In this document: one piece after another, positions 1 through 9,539 of the stretch
Numbering within the stretch: position 1 is the first letter of the stretch
How the letters are laid out: the number at the start of each line of letters is the position of its first letter
Assembly: GCA_030765055.1 (NCBI GenBank)
Contig: CM060950.1
Coordinates: 14,481,806-14,545,805 of the forward strand
Source of the DNA: Mantis religiosa
Taxonomy: Eukaryota > Arthropoda > Insecta > Mantodea > Mantidae
Length of the DNA: 64,000 nt
Reading direction: 5' to 3'
Notes under the pieces: model-generated
Seen by the model: the letters and a program-made list of their open reading frames with translations, nothing else
Told to the model about the DNA's origin: nothing
Database searches by the model: none
Position numbers and translations under genes: made by a program

Positions 1-540
1 GGATTAGTCAAACCAATATTTAAAAAAGGGGATGAGCAGGATGTCAGTAACTACAGGCTGGTCACCTTAACATCAGAATAGCTAAGCCTTTTGAAAGAAT
101 TTTATTAGAAAGATTAATTAAGTATTTAAATAAACATAATGTACTACAAGATTTTCAACATGGGTTTAGAAAAGGTTGTTCCACAGTCTCTGCAGTCATA
201 CAGTATCTACATGAAATAACAAGTTAGAATCTAAACACAAACTAAGAAATTATGGGATAAGGGGACTACCTCTAGAAATGTTTTCCAGTTACCTAACTGG
301 CCGGAAGCAATATACAGAAGTAAATCATAAAACGGGAAAAATTGTAAACAAATTACAATAAAAAATAGAAACAGTAAAATATGGAGTGCCTCAAGGAACA
401 GTACTAGGACCTCTGCTTTTCATTATATATGTTAATGATATGATTTGTCCACAAAGTACAGCTTAATAACTTACGCAGATGACACAACTGCCACATGCTG
501 GAACAAGACATTGGAAGCTCTAAACAAAAATTTAAATTGA
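1..540 (+). pseudogene. CR1/jockey-type LINE reverse transcriptase, N-terminal half
   Basis: Conceptual translation with frame changes shows reverse transcriptase blocks in the right order: NYRLVTLTS near the start, FQHGFRKGCSTVSAV around 155-200, YGVPQGTVLGPLLF around 380-420 and the catalytic YADDTTA around 472-492. The enzyme of such LINEs copies element RNA at a nicked chromosomal target. Stops (for example the TAG near 79) and small deletions make it inactive. The frame does not end naturally: it is cut at about 540 by a Penelope-like element, and the missing C-terminal part resumes at about 2438. The window starts inside the element, so the endonuclease is not visible. Family level (CR1/jockey group) is inferred from the motif style. 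Confidence 0.8.
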
Positions 541-585
541 TGATAGTTTCTCGGGCTAACAGCCAGGTCAGATTAGGGTAACTAC

Positions 586-622
586 CCAAGCTTTCAGCGA
601 CTAACTGTGCCGCCATTCTCAG
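586..622 (-). ncRNA. Degenerate hammerhead-like motif in the PLE-1 3' end
   Basis: On the minus strand the order is CTGAGAA, a hairpin with GGCG facing CGCT, then GAAAGC. A canonical hammerhead needs CTGANGA and GAAA. Here G8 of the core is A, and helix III has lost its pairing. The position, just downstream of the PLE coding region, is where PLE ribozymes normally lie. I infer a decayed ribozyme. Confidence 0.4.
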
Positions 623-741
623 GGGAACTGAACCTAGGCTAATGATGTTGCAATATTTATACCTAGCGTGCGGCCGATAAGAACCGCCTACTTTCTTTTC
701 ATTGGCCGAGCTCCAGCCGATGGAGAAACGTGCGGAACCAG

Positions 742-2421
742 TCAGGTGATTGCCGATGCTTTGCTGATTTGAAGGCCTTTTTCCCAGTTGAAGTTGTTTT
801 TATTCGCTTTAATGTATAGGGCTTCTTTAATCACTCTATCATAGTACCTAGAGGACTTTTCAAGTATTTTTGTAGAGTCGAATTTAATTTTATGATCTGT
901 ATTATATGTGTGCTCAGCCACCGCAGATTTTTCTGGGTATCCTGGTCTAATACGATGTTCTTTGATGCGATCTTCTACAGTTCCACCTGTTTGTCCTATG
1001 TAAACTTGGCCGCAACTGCATGGGATTTCATAAATGCCTGGTGCACGAAGACCTAAATTATCTTTAGCAGAACCTAAATACTGTTTTATTTTGGTTGGGG
1101 GTTTGAATACGGTTTTTATTCGATATTTCATGAGCAATCTGCCAATTTTTCCCGACAGGGCGCGACAATAAGGGATGACTGCTAAGCCTGTGTGTTCTTT
1201 CTTTGTGTTGGGTTCAAGGTTGCGTTTGTTCTGTTTATTTCTTGGTTAGTGTATTGGTTCTGCCTGAAAACTGTATGCAGGTGTTGTATTTCTTGAGGTA
1301 GATTTTCAAGATCAGAGATAGCAATCGCTCGATGTATGAGAGTTGAGAGGACTGTCTGCTTTTGTGCCGGGTGATGACAGCTGGTGCTATTAAGGTATAG
1401 ATCAGTGTGAGTTGGTTTTCTATACACCTTATGACCCAGGTGACCATCGTTTTTTCTATAAGTAAATCCAAGAAAGGTAAGCCATCCGGGTGTTCAATTT
1501 CCATGGTAAACTTAATGTTGTGGTGGATGCTGTTGAGAAATTCGTGGAAAGCTGCCAGGGCATCTTTTCCGTGTGGCCATACAACAAAAGTATCGTCTAC
1601 ATAACGGAAGAAATGAGTAGGAACTAGGGGTGCAGTCTTGAGTGCCACATGTTCAAATTCCTGCATGTAGAAATTGGCTATAGCAGGAGATAATGGAGAA
1701 CCCATAGCAACACCATCCACTTGTTCGTAATAGGTGCCATTAAACAGGAAGTACGTTGAAGTTAAAGCATGGTGGAATAAGCTGATCATCTTGGCATCAA
1801 AGTGGGGTTTCAACAGTTCTAATGTCTCTTGGAGGGGCACTTTAGTGAAGAGAGATTCTACATCGAAACTAACCAGTATGTCTGAGGTAGTTACCTGGAT
1901 TTCCTGTATGACTTTGGTAAATTCTGATGAATTTTTCACATGTTGACTGCAATTTCCAATCAATGGTTGCATTAGCTCAGTTAGATATTTAGCCAGAGTG
2001 TATGTCGGAGAGCCTATAGCATCAATAATGGGCCTGAACGGGATATTTGGTTTGTGTATTTTTGGCAAGCCATAAAGTCTGGGAGGAGTCAAGTGATGCA
2101 GCGTTATCTTTTAGATGACTTCTAGAGAAAGACCAGAGGATTTTAATAGAGCGGCCATTTTTCTTTCCACTTTGTTGGTTGGATCTTTAGGAATCTCTTT
2201 GTAGGCTTTATCAGAAAGCAATTCCAATAGTTTCGACTGATATTGGGTTCTGCGTTTCCCTTGTCTGCGGAAAGTACCAAAAGCTCTTTGTTCATCTTAA
2301 TGTCACGTAGTGCTTGTCGTTCAGCTCTAGTGATGTTCTGTTTTGGAAGAGTTGCCTTTTTTAATGTATTGCCTATTTCCTGTCTAATCTCTTCAGCCAC
2401 TTTTTTCGGGATGTTAAACAC
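742..2421 (-). pseudogene. PLE-1 reverse transcriptase plus GIY-YIG endonuclease, frameshifted
   Basis: The product would nick target DNA with its GIY-YIG domain and prime reverse transcription. Visible blocks are LSADKGNA (N-terminal PLE motif), RLYGLPKIHKP, FDVESLFTKVPL, GVAMGSPLSPAIANFYM, the catalytic FFRYVDDTFVVW, LPFLDLLIEK and YRKPTHTD. A different frame then gives AVIPYCRALSGKIGRLL, and the endonuclease signature GIYEIPCSCGQVYIGQTG follows, with an R-x3-H stretch (RIKEHRI). At least three frame breaks (about 2100, 1430 and 1140) prevent one product. The order RT then GIY-YIG is diagnostic for endonuclease-bearing PLEs. Confidence 0.88.
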
Positions 2422-2437
2422 ACTGCTAATACGCTAA

Positions 2438-3465
2438 TCAAATACTTTGAATCCATAAATTTAAAATGGAACATGCTAAAAACTAAAGTAATGTGGCCCA
2501 ATACATCAAGAAAAACTACCTCCAAAACAGAATTGCAAATAAACACCACCACCATTGATGAAGTAAAATCATATAGGTTTCTTGGAATAATTGTCGATAA
2601 ACAGTTAACATGGGCTAAACATATAGACTATATATGTAATAACATTAGTAAATCTATATACTTGCTTATTTCAAATAAATATATCAAACAACTTAAGGAA
2701 GAATACACCATAAAAACATCTGGAAAGGAATGGGAAAATCTACAAACTTATAACATTACTTCATTACAAAGAAAATCTGCAGTGGCAATGTTCAGATTAC
2801 TAACAGGACATGACTGCCTAAATAAACACCTACACAGATTTGGCATAACTTGCCCTTGGCATAATTTGCCCTTTCTGCAATCTAAATGAGGATATGGATA
2901 AAAATCACCTCATCCACTGTCCACTGAAGAGACCAACCTTCCCGCTAAATATTGGAGTGCAAGAGAGCGAATGATTTTATTATCAAGTGCTCAACATTAG
3001 ATACCAACCAACCATATATTTGCTTAGGTATTTTCAAAGTTACAAAGACACTAGGCTTGTGCAGATGATTTATTTTGGATGTATATATCCTTACTTTACC
3101 TACGGGATCGAAATATGGGGTACAGCTGCAAAATGTCACATGGACAGGTTACTAATTCTACAGAAGAAATGTATTAGATTGATTTATAGCCTAAAAGGAA
3201 AGGAATCATGCAGAGAAACATTTAAAACTGAAAATATGTTCACAGTCTATTCTCTGTATGTATACAGAACTATATTATTCATAACCGATAGACTTGCATT
3301 AGTACGTAACAGCCAAATTCACCACTACAGTACAAGAAATGGTGATTAACTATCACATGTATAATATTAACAGGTGTGTCACTGAAAAGGACATTAATAT
3401 CAGAGGGATTAAACTGTATAACTACCAAGTGAGATAAAAATTTTGACGAATAGCTAAAAACCAAA
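2438..3465 (+). pseudogene. CR1/jockey-type LINE reverse transcriptase, C-terminal half
   Basis: This resumes the frame cut at 540. NLKWNMLKTKVM is followed by SYRFLGIIVDKQLTWAKHIDYI (the post-catalytic thumb motif), then ISKSIYLL. After a second interruption (2669-3014) come LRYFQSYKD, YFTYGIEIWGTAA and ILQKKCIRLIY, and a C-terminal GIKLYNYQV stretch near 3400-3440. These are the usual last motifs of CR1/jockey ORF2 proteins. The frame has stops after 3349. Together with 1-540 it is one old insertion broken by two later ones. Confidence 0.75.
2669..3014 (+). mobile_element. 5'-truncated LINE 3' end inserted in the older LINE
   Basis: The host LINE frame stops making sense between ISKSIYLL and LRYFQSYKD. 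The intervening 345 bp encodes LQRKSAVAMFRLLTGHDCL, then CPFCNLNEDMDKNHLIHCP (with a frame change) and YWSARERMILLSSAQH before a stop at 2998-3000. This resembles the cysteine/histidine tail found after the RT domain of several jockey-group LINEs. It is flanked by near-identical copies of tatatacttgctta (2655-2668) and tatatttgctta (3015-3026), which fit a target-site duplication with one mismatch. An (ACCA)-like tail follows the stop codon. Confidence 0.55.
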
Positions 3466-3628
3466 ATGGTGACGGAGAGGTGGGGAGAGGTGACGTTGCC
3501 GCTTATTGCTGCCAAATGGAAAGCGCAATAGGATTATGAGTGCGAAGGTGATTCAGTTGCGACTGTAATGGGTATTTATTACACTGCACACAAAGACAAT
3601 AGAAAAGTCGTGGATCTACATGCAAACA

Positions 3629-4040
3629 CTAGAACATGCAAGAACACATCAATGTAAGGACCATCGTAACATAAAGAGGCATACCTGTGACATTTTGATG
3701 CTTAGTGAAGTGGAGAAATGCCGAATACATACCTTTTTTTCTGGAAGTTTCTAATTTAGACCCCAATGCCTGACTTTTTTCTTTAAAATACTTTTCTTTC
3801 CCAATCTTAATCACAGCATTCTTACTGATACCTACAGCACGTGAAGTCCTATCAAACACCTTAGAGAATGGAATAATAGGCTTCCCTTTCAATTTCTCCT
3901 TTTCAAAGTATTCTCTCTCGGAGCATATTACTCGTATTTCCCGTGCCTGTCTTTTGATTGGAACACCTTTACCAAATATAGTTTTATTTGGTTCCCGAGC
4001 ACGTTCAGGTGTTCACTTGTCACTATTTTTGGACATAATT
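3629..4040 (-). pseudogene. Helix-turn-helix first exon of a DDE transposase-like protein
   Basis: From an ATG near 4035 the frame reads MSKNSDK, one TGA, then about 105 codons including VICSEREYFEKEKL, KPIIPFSKVFDRTSRAVGI and SKNAVIKIGKEKYF. This matches the N-terminal helix-turn-helix of the insect Tc1/mariner-group DDE transposases at 42.4 kb and 56.7 kb. After ETSRKKG the sequence AAAAAAGGTATGT looks like a splice donor at about 3735. No DDE domain is found within reach downstream. It could be a broken transposon or the first exon of a derived gene; the TGA favours decay. Confidence 0.45.
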
Positions 4041-5985
4041 AAACATTCATTAAAACAATTGCAAATGATAACAACACACGCACAGATACACGAACTGACA
4101 CACACGAAAACCAAGGGAAATTTTCACAAAATGCAAAGGAACTTGCCAGTACAGGATCTCTAACTGTTGCAACCTTATATAAAATAACAGCAACATATAA
4201 GTGAAGGCATTCTGTTTACGCAGCGTTATCAGAAGAGACAAAAACAAAGGTATTGTGTTTACTGCAGCATTTGCGTAACTCGCTCGCCCGCAGGTCATGC
4301 TAAGCATGTGCTAGAATATTGGCAACGAAGGTTTAGCGTCTAACATTGTCATGGAAACGTCTCGACTCTAACTGGTTCTTCTAATGGTTACTATGACAAC
4401 CGGTATGACGTACTCATCCCCTCCCATTTATTTACAGCATTTTTCCATGTGCTTACTGTCAATCACATCCTAGTTTGGCGACCAGTATAGAAGTGTTTTG
4501 TGAGCCCCTTATCTGTCAGAGGGGATTGGGTCTTTCAATGGTGAAAGAATTACCAAATTCAGTTGCATGGTTTTTGAGACAAACGTATAATATTTTACTC
4601 CTTATAACTAGTATAGATTACAGGATACAGTGATGGAAAGGTAAGGGAAAAAATCATATTTAAAATATCAGCATCTTCAATTAACAAAATGCATTTTATT
4701 TTCTTACAGTCTATGATAAATAACAAGCATATACATTAGTAAATATACATTCTTCTCTCGAGGAACATTAAACTTGTGCTTTACCAGAATCCTCAACATT
4801 TACACAAAATAAAAAAAAAATCATCTAGGATCTGCCTCCATTACTACCATAAACAACTTATGCTTTTCTAAGAGATAAACTAAATAAACATTTGTAATGA
4901 ATGTCAACCACATTCACACAATATTTTATAGATGTTGTGTATTTTAAAGTAACAAAATATAGCATTAGTAAATATGATTATTCCCTTTAAAAGTAATGCA
5001 CAGAGAACATGTTCCAATCAAGAGACATTTTCTTGATGTATAATTTAACTTTATACAAGAAGACCACAAGAAGTAGATGCTAAGTCACTTTTATTTGGCT
5101 CCTGATTGAAGTTTATACTTTTGGTCAATACATTTGGAATTACCTACAAATGGGTACTAAATCTCAAACCTGAAACAGGTACATATCCTGCTATGCAATA
5201 TAACAGTTAATATAGAACCTTAAAACATGAGCTTGCATATTTTATATGTAAGATTGTTATGTAAGTTATACAGTGATGCTTATTGTTAAAGAGCATTTTG
5301 TTAATTAGGTTGTATTTGAAATGCTGCCCTCAAGATATATATAATCTCTAAGTATGCACTTTGAAGGTACAGGGCTAACATGGCCTATATTAATGACAGT
5401 AATCAAAATAAGAAAGCTTGCTGTACGTAAATTGAAATAGTCTATTTATGGACACGCTTTAAGTGCTATGGCTCTCAACGTCACATTCTATATTGGACAT
5501 GAAATATTGCTGAGACCTAATATGCTTGAGGTTCTTTTACATATAATATAGGTAGGACAAGGAACCAAAAGCTTTACTTCCCTGCCGAGGAGAGCAATTG
5601 ATTCATTTCATTCCCCAAAAACAAAACATTGCCAACTGCCAGGTTTGAACCTGAGACCTTGGAAAATGTAAAGTTAGCATGGCAGTAACAGTTGTCTACT
5701 CAGAAAATCTACTGAAGTAGCCATTACAGTTTTTTTTATCAGATATAAGATTTAGTTGTACATTACCATGAATAAATAACATTTCCAGACATGTGCTGAG
5801 GACTACTTTAAGAGTTACTGAATTTAAGAAGTTGCAAAACTAAATTGATTTTATTCACAATTTTTATTATGGTTTATTTTATTTATTTCATATGTAATAA
5901 AATATCAAATGATGTCTTGGCTATTTAAACTTCGGATAAAGCTGAGGTTAATAAAACTCAATGTGACATCAAAATATAAAATGCA
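4041..5985. other. AT-rich sequence without a recognisable gene
   Basis: No coding pattern, TIR or long repeat was recognised. Around 5638-5665 the minus strand has AGGTTCAAACCT, resembling a Pol III B box, so a worn tRNA-derived SINE may lie at about 5580-5760. No A box could be confirmed. Confidence 0.5.
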
Positions 5986-5989
5986 GTTT

Positions 5990-6450
5990 ACATATGCTCA
6001 CAAGGCCTCTATTAGGCTTGAGCTTCTTTTACGAGCTGCAAACCTAGGACTTGGAAACAAATTATCATCATTGTCTCACAACAACCTACTTTCAATTGGA
6101 CAACACCTTCTATGAGCAGACCGACGTGGCTGCCATGGCAGGTCCCCTGGGCCCAGTTATTGCTAACTTTTTTATGAAAAAATATGAACAATCTGCACAG
6201 GCTAGCGCACCTCTCAAACCTAAGAAAAGTAGATGACACCTTTGTGATATGGAGCCATGGGGAAGATGCCTTAGATCAATTTTTGTTACACTTAAATAAT
6301 CTGAATTCAAAAATCCAATTTACAATGGAAATAGAGAAGAACAATATGCTGGCCTTCCTAGACGTAAACGTCATCAGAACAGTGAACCTCGATCTAGTAT
6401 GCAGAATCTACAGAAAACGCACCCACACAAAACATCGAATCATCACCCCA
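5990..6450 (+). pseudogene. PLE reverse transcriptase fragment
   Basis: Two frames together show HCLTTTYFQLDNTFYEQTD, AAMAGPLGPVIANFFMKKYE (normally AMGSPLSP.IANF), the catalytic KVDDTFVIWSHGEDAL in which the usual YVDD tyrosine is replaced, IQFTMEIEKNNMLAFLD and YRKRTHTKH. This is the palm of a PLE RT, similar to PLE-1 and PLE-4. It is cut on the right by the jockey insertion starting at about 6455. No GIY-YIG part is attached. Confidence 0.75.
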
Positions 6451-6511
6451 TTATATAAGAAGGCTCTCGCCCGTGCTCTAGCATTGCGTTTGACCCTCTG
6501 TGGGGAGCCGG

Positions 6512-8183
6512 ATGGCACCTGCAATTGACAAAGACATGCCAAGTACCAGCCGCCAGGTAAGTCCTGACGAAATGAGCTGTAGAACCTCTGCATCCTCATC
6601 CTCTTCCGGCCCACGGGTAAATCTCGTGAAGGCCAAGGCCCAGGCACAAAAGCAGAAGGCCTCCCGCCTTAACGAAGGGATAGCTGTCCCGATCTCTCCG
6701 GTCCCCAAACCAGGGAGCTCCAATACCGTCATCCCCCTCCAGGGCATCTCAACTCCCCTACCGAAGAGCGACACAGATGCCGAAGGATTTGTCACCGTGC
6801 AGGGAAGGCGCAAAAGACCCTCCGGTTCGAAGCCGGAGGGTGCTGCTCCCAGCACCCCTGCAGTGCACGCAGACGCCAGGAGCCCCCGCACACAAAAGGC
6901 GGCCAGAATTCCGCCAATTGTGTCGGACCCGTTCCCCAACCACATAAAAGGTCATAAGGGAACTGAGGGCCAAGCTCCAGGCTAGCTTCCAGGCCACCCG
7001 TTTTCCAAGTCGGGTGATCATAAAGACAACGACCCCGGAGGACCATGAAGCCGCCAGGGGGGTGCTGTGCGAAGCGGGGATAGATTTCCACACGTTCTCG
7101 CTGCAGCGACCTAACCTGGTGCGCAGAGTCATCCAAGGTCTTGGCTCTGACACCGACCCGGAGGATATTAAGGTAGGCCTGGCGGAAGAACACGGCATTA
7201 CGCAGCGTACCGTGGTCCAGCTGACCAGGCAAGTCCGCGAGGAAGGCCAGGAGCCCGTAAGGACCCCCATGCCACTATTCCTCGTAATAGTGGAGAAGGA
7301 GGGAGATGGTCTTCCCAAAATCGACGAGGTGTCCCACCTCTATAATACAAAGATCAGAATTGAACCGTACCATGGCAGAGAGGGACCAGCCCAATGCTAC
7401 AGATGCTTGGGCTTCCACCACTCAAGCCATGCGTGCGAAAGGAAGACAGCCTGCATACGATGTGCAGGCCAACACCATGTGAATGAATGCCCGAACCCCA
7501 GAGAGGATAAAAAGTGTGCAAATTGCCGAGAAGCCCACATAGGCATCTACGGCGGCTGTCTCGCTAGACTGCGTATAGTGCAGGCAAGACAGGGCAGAAA
7601 CACAACCAGGGAGCCAGCACAAGTTCGGCCTGGAGTCAGTTTTGCCCAGGCGCTGCGCAAGCACGAACATGTGCTGCAGCAGGCCGAGGCAGGCCAGACT
7701 CCGGCAGCGACCCAGTCAGTAAGCTCTGGAGCTACCGCCACACAAACACCAGCTGCATCTGCAGCAAAACCACAGCGGCCTCCTCGCCAGAAGAAGGCCA
7801 CTGCAGCCCGGCAGGAGAAACCGCCGGCAACTGCGGCAGCAACGGCCGGGCAGTCCGCCACAGAATCTGTGGGGAGACAGAGCGGCCCTGCTGCCACTGC
7901 TCTCCCCCCTCTACCAGTTCCAGCCACAGTGGCTGCAACAGCCAATGAGGGAGAGGCACCCCTCCCTACGACAGCTGCGCCAGTTTGGGACACTGGCGTC
8001 TCAAATGAGGACTTGGCGGAGTTCCATGAGCTTTCTGCCTGGTTCGCAGAACTAATTCATCGCTCCCTCCCCATTCTGAGGCGCTGCAGGGAGCAACCGA
8101 CAGATCCCCGCATCCCTGCTCTGCAAAAGCACAGCATCATGCAACAGACTGCACGGCTCCTCTTCCCTGACTCCAGCTCGTAA
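6512..8183 (+). pseudogene. Jockey copy A ORF1 (gag-like nucleic acid binding protein)
   Basis: The protein would bind element RNA and form a ribonucleoprotein. I take the start as the first ATG, at 6512 (MAPAIDKDMPS). The N-terminal third is low-complexity and Ser/Pro-rich. A frameshift lies near 6950-7000. The second frame has a PRE_C2HC-like region (IIKTTTPEDHEAARGVL, LVRRVIQGLGSD) and then three knuckles: CYRCLGFHHSSHAC, CIRCAGQHHVNEC and CANCREAHIGIYGGC. The fingers have spacings CX2CX4HX4C, CX2CX3HX4C and CX2CX3HX6C. A long Ala/Pro/Gln-rich linker and a C-terminal WFAELIHRS segment follow. The TAA stop is directly followed by the ORF2 ATG (taaatg), which suggests termination-coupled reinitiation. 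Confidence 0.82.
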
Positions 8184-9021
8184 ATGGCGTTGAGAAAAAC
8201 TCAGCGAACATTGAGAGCCGCGTTCTGGAACGCAAAAGGAGTCCGGGAACAGAGACCGGGCATCTTGGAGTTTGTAAGTGACCATGGGATTGACCTCCTT
8301 ATGGTATGCGAAATGCACCTGCATGCTGGTGTACAATTTAACCTGCCAAGTTACGCCGTCCATCGAGCCGATAGTCGGCCGGCGGGGCGGCGGTACAGCT
8401 ATATTCATCAAAAACCACATCACCCATACTCCCATTACCATCCCTCCGCTTCAACACTTGGAGGCGACCGCCATAAGGCTCTCCTTGGGCGGTTCAGATC
8501 TAGTGCTTGTGGCGGTGTATGACCCGCCCAACCATCCCTTCTATGAAGCGGATTACAGGGCACTACTCAACCTAGACCACCGAGTGTGCATAGCTGGCGA
8601 CTTCAATGCCAAACACCCAGGATGGAACAGCCGCATCCAGAATGATAGGGGAAGGAGCATCTACCGCCTCATCAGCAGAGACCCAACCCTTCATGCGCAT
8701 GGCCCACGGGGTCCAACGCACTTCCCGCCTCGTGGCAGGGTGGACGTCATAGACTTTGCAATCACCAAGAACATTCCATTTCATCTGGACCTCACGGCGG
8801 TAAATGCTCTGGATTCTGACCACAACCCAGTTGTGATCAATTCAGACGTTACCGTCGCAGCTCTGGCAACGGCTGACTGGGTGGATGAAGTCGACTGGGA
8901 TGCCGCCATTCTTGACATCCAAAACTCCGTGGAAGCCCGCCCTCGAATCGACTCTGTGGAGTCACTCGAGGCAGCAGCCAGGGAGTTCTCCAGCTTTTAC
9001 ACTGGCAACTCCAAAATTTAA
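8184..9021 (+). pseudogene. Jockey copy A ORF2 N-terminal endonuclease, truncated
   Basis: Apurinic-type endonuclease that would nick the target for reverse transcription. Motifs: RAAFWNAKGVREQRPG at the N terminus, RRGGGTAIFIKNHI after a frameshift near 8390, LVLVAVYDPPNHPFY, the metal-binding AGDFNAKHPGWNSR, GPTHFPPRGRVDVIDFAI and the catalytic DSDHNPVV. The frame then runs into VDEVDWDAAILDI and ends at 9021 before any RT motif. The 8390 frameshift separates the first conserved block from the rest, so it is not functional. Confidence 0.82.
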
Positions 9022-9238
9022 CAGTGAGCCCAGATCCTGCACAAGAGCGTAAGCCAAGCCAAGAGCAATCCCCGAACTTCATACTACTCTCATACTGTCT
9101 GCTTTCTTTTCCTACTAGACGGACGGACTGACAAGACAACGAAACAGCGGGCTGGTAAGACCAAAGCCAAGGGTAAGGGCCTCACCACAGGGCCAACATT
9201 CACCCCCAACCAAAGGGGGGCCTAAACTGCCTCCTATC

Positions 9239-9508
9239 GTGGCAAACACGTTCCCCAATCACGTGGGAATAATGCGACTACAGGCCCAACGCCTGAAGAA
9301 GAAATTCGAGGCACACAGGAGGCCTAAAAAGATTAGCATAATCACCTCTAGCGTGGAGGATCTTGAGGCTGCAAAAGCTGTTCTGCGAGAGCAGAACATA
9401 GACTTCTACAGTTACTCGACTCAACGACCACACATTGAGAGGCGAATAATCAGAGGGTTAGACTCTGACTGCACTCCTGACGACGTCAGACTGGCACTAC
9501 AGCATTGA
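9239..9508 (+). pseudogene. Jockey copy B ORF1, PRE_C2HC region
   Basis: The frame contains ANTFPNHVGIMRLQAQRL, ISIITSSVEDLEAAKAVL and IERRIIRGLDSDCTPDDVRL, matching copy A's region upstream of its fingers. The natural start is upstream or lost; the first codon at 9239 is GTG, not a credible start. A frame change at about 9508-9540 separates it from the finger region in the next frame. Confidence 0.7.
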
Positions 9509-9539
9509 AGCCATCTCAGTTGCCCAACTGAGGAAAACT

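Larger units (their letters stand above)
541..2437 (-). mobile_element. Penelope-like element PLE-1, inserted in the LINE
   Basis: A minus-strand PLE occupies the gap between the two halves of a plus-strand LINE. It carries, in transcription order, an N-terminal segment (2421-2143), a reverse transcriptase core (2092-1235), a connector (1427-1140) and a GIY-YIG endonuclease (1137-742). About 200 bp of 3' non-coding sequence follows and contains a degenerate hammerhead-like motif. No convincing target-site duplication was found at the two junctions, so the exact ends are uncertain by about 10-15 bp. Confidence 0.8.
6455..9021 (+). mobile_element. Jockey-clade LINE, copy A (ORF1 plus 5' half of ORF2)
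   Basis: A GC-rich LINE inserted after a PLE fragment. It has a short 5' leader, an ORF1 with three CCHC fingers and an ORF2 endonuclease, then stops abruptly where copy B begins. Loss of the 3' half is unusual for a LINE (5' truncation is the norm) and suggests deletion or recombination with the adjacent copy B. Confidence 0.8.

Noticed and set aside
4330..4380. GGAAACGTC near 4351 as another hammerhead
   Set aside because: No CTGANGA core or helix II hairpin lies upstream.
6478..7993. Long minus-strand open frames opposite the jockey ORF1 (6478-6945, 6758-7318, 7547-7993)
   Set aside because: They mirror a GC-rich plus-strand gene whose CCHC fingers are unmistakable; the minus frames show no domains.
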